The notes beneath the pieces are model-generated. The model had not been told where the DNA came from, made no database searches, and saw only the letters and a program-made list of their open reading frames with translations. From Parascedosporium putredinis (taxonomy: Eukaryota > Ascomycota > Sordariomycetes > Microascales > Microascaceae): DNA of 64,000 bases. Position 1 is the stretch's first letter. Each line of letters opens with the position of its first letter. The stretch is taken from NCBI GenBank assembly GCA_949357655.1, contig CASHTG010000011.1, positions 124,001 through 188,000 of the forward strand, read 5' to 3'. Shown in pieces: positions 60,547 through 64,000 of this stretch. A program made the translations under genes and the position numbers.

Positions 60547-62262
60547 TGTCGAGCTGTGCGAAGAAAAGAGTTGTGTCGACCGAAGCAGCTGAAGCCCTCC
60601 TAAAACTGGCTCAAGTGGGTAGCAAGTGACGGGAGAAACCCATCAACATGCGGAATCCTCACAGCGGATTTGGCCCATTATTTAACAAACGATTTCTATC
60701 AGCCATGAACCCGCCAAGTCAAGTCCCGTTATTTCTTCGGGGTTGTCCCTCTGGTGGCTAAAAGCTGTAATAAGAGCTGCATATCGAGTATCGGCCCCAC
60801 CTCGAGGATATGAGCAGCACCATTCAATCAGGGCCGCCGAGTCCGATCCCTGCAAACGGGAGATTACTGTGCATGAAAACATCGCATCGAGAACCAGCAG
60901 AGGTCGCAAGCCGTACTATCCGATTGCTGCTGGTGCTACCTTAAAGCAGAACCTCATCCGATATGAGATGCAGACTGTGACACCTGGACCAAAGTCTCAA
61001 CCATGCTAGTACAACAGTGGTTACGTATCCGAGCTAGTGGGGTTTATTCTACTAGTAATTTCTGTACTATAGCATTGAACAAAATATAGAAGTCTTGTCT
61101 TTCTCAGCGACGCGCTCATTGTCGTACGAAGGCCCCACTGGTCTCTTCATCCGCACGAGACGGACCAAAGCACCCGAGGGTATCCGCATTTAATTATATT
61201 AACAAGTTGCGCCGTTACATGCAGCCTAAGTGCGATAAATCCCCAAAATCCCGTACTACGTCAGCAATGTCCCTTGCATAGCCGTAGTCGTCAGAGAACT
61301 TAGTCGGAGGCTCTGTCAAAGTATCGACGGTCAAGCCAACACGCCTGGAAGCACAATATCCCCACACGTATAGTCCAAAAGTTAAGGAATATTTGACCAT
61401 CAAGACACTCATGGCATTACATGCATAAGGCTTTTGCAGCATCGGAGCGAGCGCTGTCAGGTTGGCGATACGGAGTAGGCTCAGTTGACAACGCCCTCAT
61501 TCAATATGGGCACACCATTGATGCATGCCATAGAGGAGTTTGATTGGATCAGGAAGACTACGACACTATCTAACAACTAGATCACGTCGGTCACAAGGCC
61601 AAGGTCTCCGTAGCTAGGTCCAATGGCTGCATGTGTCCTCGATGCCCCGCACTCATTAAATGGTGAGGTTCTTGCGCCAAAAAATGGAGATGGAGAACTT
61701 GACAGAATTTCGTCGCGATTATAAACACTGGCTATTTAGTGCTGCATTAGCCTCAGCTTGTCTTAAACTATTTCCGTCTCCCCTAGCTAAGTTTGTGCGT
61801 GGAGACGAATAAAAATGTGTTTGCCAGCCACATGTTTCCACGAGTTCCTGTTTCGGACTCTCGAGCTAGGAATGCATGCTGCAGGTGACGGGTGAGCCCG
61901 AAGTGGCTGGCTGGCTCGCGGCGGGAGCAATTGTATGAAGAGGTCAGGGTAAGGGCGGAGAGCATTGGGGTGGGGGAGCTGTGACAGTGGTGGGTTGACG
62001 TTGACGGCCAGCCCTATTGGCCGGCTCTGACAATATATCTAGGGACCTATGCAAGCCCGACTTGGGATGCGTCGCGAACTAACCGCCGCAGAACCAAATA
62101 TTTCCGCTTTGAGGACAACCAGCTGGCCTTGGAAGCGGCGATCTATCGCCTCCCGCATCTGCGCGGGTAGATAGCATGAAGAATCGGGAAATACCCGCAG
62201 AAAGGCGTTTTCTGGCAGGCAGCGAAGAGGGGGTATTGTAAGTCAAACAAGAACGATCCAGA
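60547..62262. other. Divergent intergenic region
   Basis: About 1.7 kb upstream of both the minus-strand oxidase and the plus-strand amine oxidase. Only short unsupported frames. It must contain both promoters. Confidence 0.5.
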
Positions 62263-62270
62263 TATAAAAG
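62263..62270 (+). promoter_or_regulatory. TATA box of the amine oxidase gene
   Basis: TATAAAAG in correct orientation about 180 bases upstream of the ATG at 62450. This is the best TATA consensus in the window. Confidence 0.55.
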
Positions 62271-62449
62271 GGGAGTGAGAGAACTGGGTGTTCGAGTCGG
62301 TAAAAGAGAGGAGGTTATCAGCCAAGCACAAGAGTCTCAGGCGTTGAGCTTTCCATCGACAATCTTGTAGAATTCTAAATCATAATCCGGCCGAATTCTT
62401 TTTCATTCACCCTCTATACTTGCAAGCCTATTCTGGCCTTCCATTAAAC

Positions 62450-64000
62450 ATGGCAAACACCGAGATTCATCCCAAAGCTCTCTGGGCTCGCCGAGTAGTC
62501 CGACGCAAGTTGGCTGCCGAGCTCAACGCACTCATGCCCGAGGGCATGTTTACCCCGGACAATTTACCCCCGATGAGGAGCGCCTCAACTATACCAAGGG
62601 TAACTTGACGGGGCCCGGAGCCGGCATGCCGGTTCGAAAGGTGTGCATTGTGGGCGCGGGCGTGGCGGGCCTATATATCGCCACGATCCTCGATAGCCTC
62701 GAGATCCCGGGCCTGAGCTACGATATCCTGGAATCAAGTGACAGAGTTGGCGGCCGCATGTATACGCACAAATTCAGCGACGCGCCGCATGATTACTACG
62801 ATATCGGGGCAATGCGGTATCCGTGCATCAAAATCATGGACCGCACGTTTGACCTTTTCGAGCGCATGGAGCTGCCGCTGATCAACTACTACTTGGACTC
62901 GGACCTCACTCCGAGCCTATTCAACGACCGCTTCAAGAGTGACGAGAAAGATCCTTACAACGTCGGCGTCGGTAAAGGTGGCCAAGTTCCCGATGCAGTG
63001 GTGGACTCTGTCAGCAAGCTTCTGGGGGATGCCTTCAACCCCTACAAAGCTCTACTCAAAGCTGATTTCAAGAACGGGATGGAGGAGCTAACTAAAGTGG
63101 ATGAGCTCAGTACGCGGGAGTTCCTGAGGTGTGGAGGCCCCGACGGCAAGGGGCCTCGCTATGACTTTTCTCCATCCAGTGGATGGAAACGATGAACACG
63201 TCCACAAACCTATTCGACGAGGCATTTGCCGAGAGCGTGTTGGACTCGTTCGACTTTGACTATCCACAGCTGGATGACCAGGGAAACCCAAAGAAGTCGA
63301 ATGGAAGTGCATTGAAGGAGGGACCTCCAAGCTCGCCGAGGCCATGAAAGCAAAGCTCAAACGCAAGATTGAAACAAACAAACGCGTGGTGGCAATTTCC
63401 ATGGACAAAACCGAGGACGTAGATGGAAACCTGACTCTTCAATGCGCCGACGAGGAGGCCCCCGTACCGGCTACAGCACGGTGTTTTCCACCACCACTCT
63501 CGGATGCCTAGGCCGGATGGATTTGCGCGGACTAGAGCTACACCCGTCCCAGAAAGACGCCATCCGCGCCCTGCACTACGACGACTCCGTCAAGGTTGCC
63601 CTCAAATTCAAGTACCCGTGGTGGATCACCCGGTGCGGAATCACCCAGGGAGGCGTGGCGAGCACCGACCTACCCCTCCGCACATGCGTGTACCCTCGTA
63701 CAACCTGCACGACGGCGCCGACAAGCCCGCCGTCCTGCTGGCGTCGTACACCTGGGCCCAGGACGCCAACAGGATGAGCTCGCTCGTGGGCGGGGGCAAG
63801 CCCACCGACGACGAGCTCGTGGAGCTGATCCTCCGCAACCTGGCGCGCCTGCACGCGCAGCACGAGGGCGTCACGTACGAGCTCATCCGCGCCGCCTACA
63901 CGGGAACGTTCCACGCCTACTCGTGGTCCGACGACCCCAACACGGCGGGGGCGTTTGCCCTCTTCGCGCCGGGCCAGTTCAAGAACTTGTACCCGTACCT
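62450..64000 (+). CDS. Flavin amine oxidase / L-amino acid oxidase-like, 3' truncated
   Basis: Flavoenzyme of the fungal L-amino-acid oxidase / monoamine oxidase group, which would deaminate amino acids or amines to give keto acid or aldehyde, ammonia and H2O2. The gene runs off the right end. The start MANTEIHPKALWARRVVRRK lacks a signal peptide. Then come KVCIVGAGVAGLYIATIL (FAD Rossmann motif), ILESSDRVGGRMYT (GG doublet) and YYDIGAMRYP, the GAMR motif typical of these oxidases. No intron is needed in the visible part. Frame changes at C5 62567-62571, T4 63166-63169, CCC 63287-63289, C5 63459-63463 and CCC 63693-63695 each fit one missing base. The reading resumes with family-like sequence each time. 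The ATG is well placed after a TATA box. Substrate not predictable. Confidence 0.88.

Noticed and set aside
1..64000. Pseudogene status for the frame-broken genes
   Set aside because: Breaks sit in homopolymers, splice signals are intact and motifs continue on both sides, so assembly indels are the simpler explanation; accurate reads are needed to be certain.
53932..64000. Classical secondary-metabolite cluster
   Set aside because: No polyketide synthase, NRPS, terpene cyclase or DMATS sequence is visible within the window.

Overview
This window looks like a filamentous ascomycete nuclear genome (Pezizomycotina; the sequence does not fix the genus). The support is many short GT-AG introns (about 50-160 nt, two of them GC-AG), fungus-specific families (LysM protein, subgroup C chitinase, Pth11-like receptor, LaeA-like methyltransferase, SurE acid phosphatase), low gene density and 1-2.5 kb non-coding gaps. 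No tRNA, rRNA, CRISPR or convincing transposon was seen.

Layout. 1-0.9 kb: 3' part of a FAD monooxygenase (+). 1.75-2.07 kb: small Dabb protein (+). 2.5-13.3 kb: a divergent pair made of a secreted five-LysM-module protein (-, 13 exons) and a large ChtBD1/GH18 subgroup C chitinase (+, 24 exons), sharing a promoter of about 1 kb. 14.1-15.3 kb: conserved hypothetical (+). 16.3-17.3 kb: SurE-type acid phosphatase (+). 19.1-20.1 kb: hemerythrin-like protein (+). 22.7-23.9 kb: MDR dehydrogenase (-). 25.0-30.4 kb: large CorA-like protein with tandem Pro-rich repeats (-). 32.9-33.6 kb: small membrane protein (+). 36.1-38.0 kb: FAD oxidoreductase (+). 39.5-41.6 kb: MFS sugar transporter (+). 44.0-46.1 kb: LaeA-like methyltransferase (+). 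48.5-50.0 kb: Pth11-like seven-TM protein (+). 50.4-52.5 kb: acyl-CoA synthetase (-). 53.9-55.8 kb: sarcosine-oxidase-like flavoenzyme (-). 56.5-58.1 kb: secreted protein of unknown function (-). 59.0-60.5 kb: beta-cyclopiazonate-dehydrogenase-like flavoenzyme (-). 62.45 kb to the end: flavin L-amino-acid/amine oxidase (+), cut by the window end.

How the genes may work together. The LysM/chitinase pair is a recognised fungal arrangement in which a chitin-binding LysM protein and a modular chitinase are probably co-regulated and act outside the cell on chitin. The right end (53.9-64 kb) holds three amine-oxidase-type flavoenzymes around an unknown secreted protein, with an acyl-CoA ligase next door. 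This could be a small metabolic cluster, but no PKS, NRPS or terpene core enzyme is present.

A caution covers the whole window. Most genes are broken by one-base frame changes, nearly all in mononucleotide runs, while splice sites and the protein reading on both sides are intact. I read this as mainly assembly or sequencing indels rather than pseudogenes. Exon models below are hand-built from splice signals and family resemblance, and they cross these breaks.
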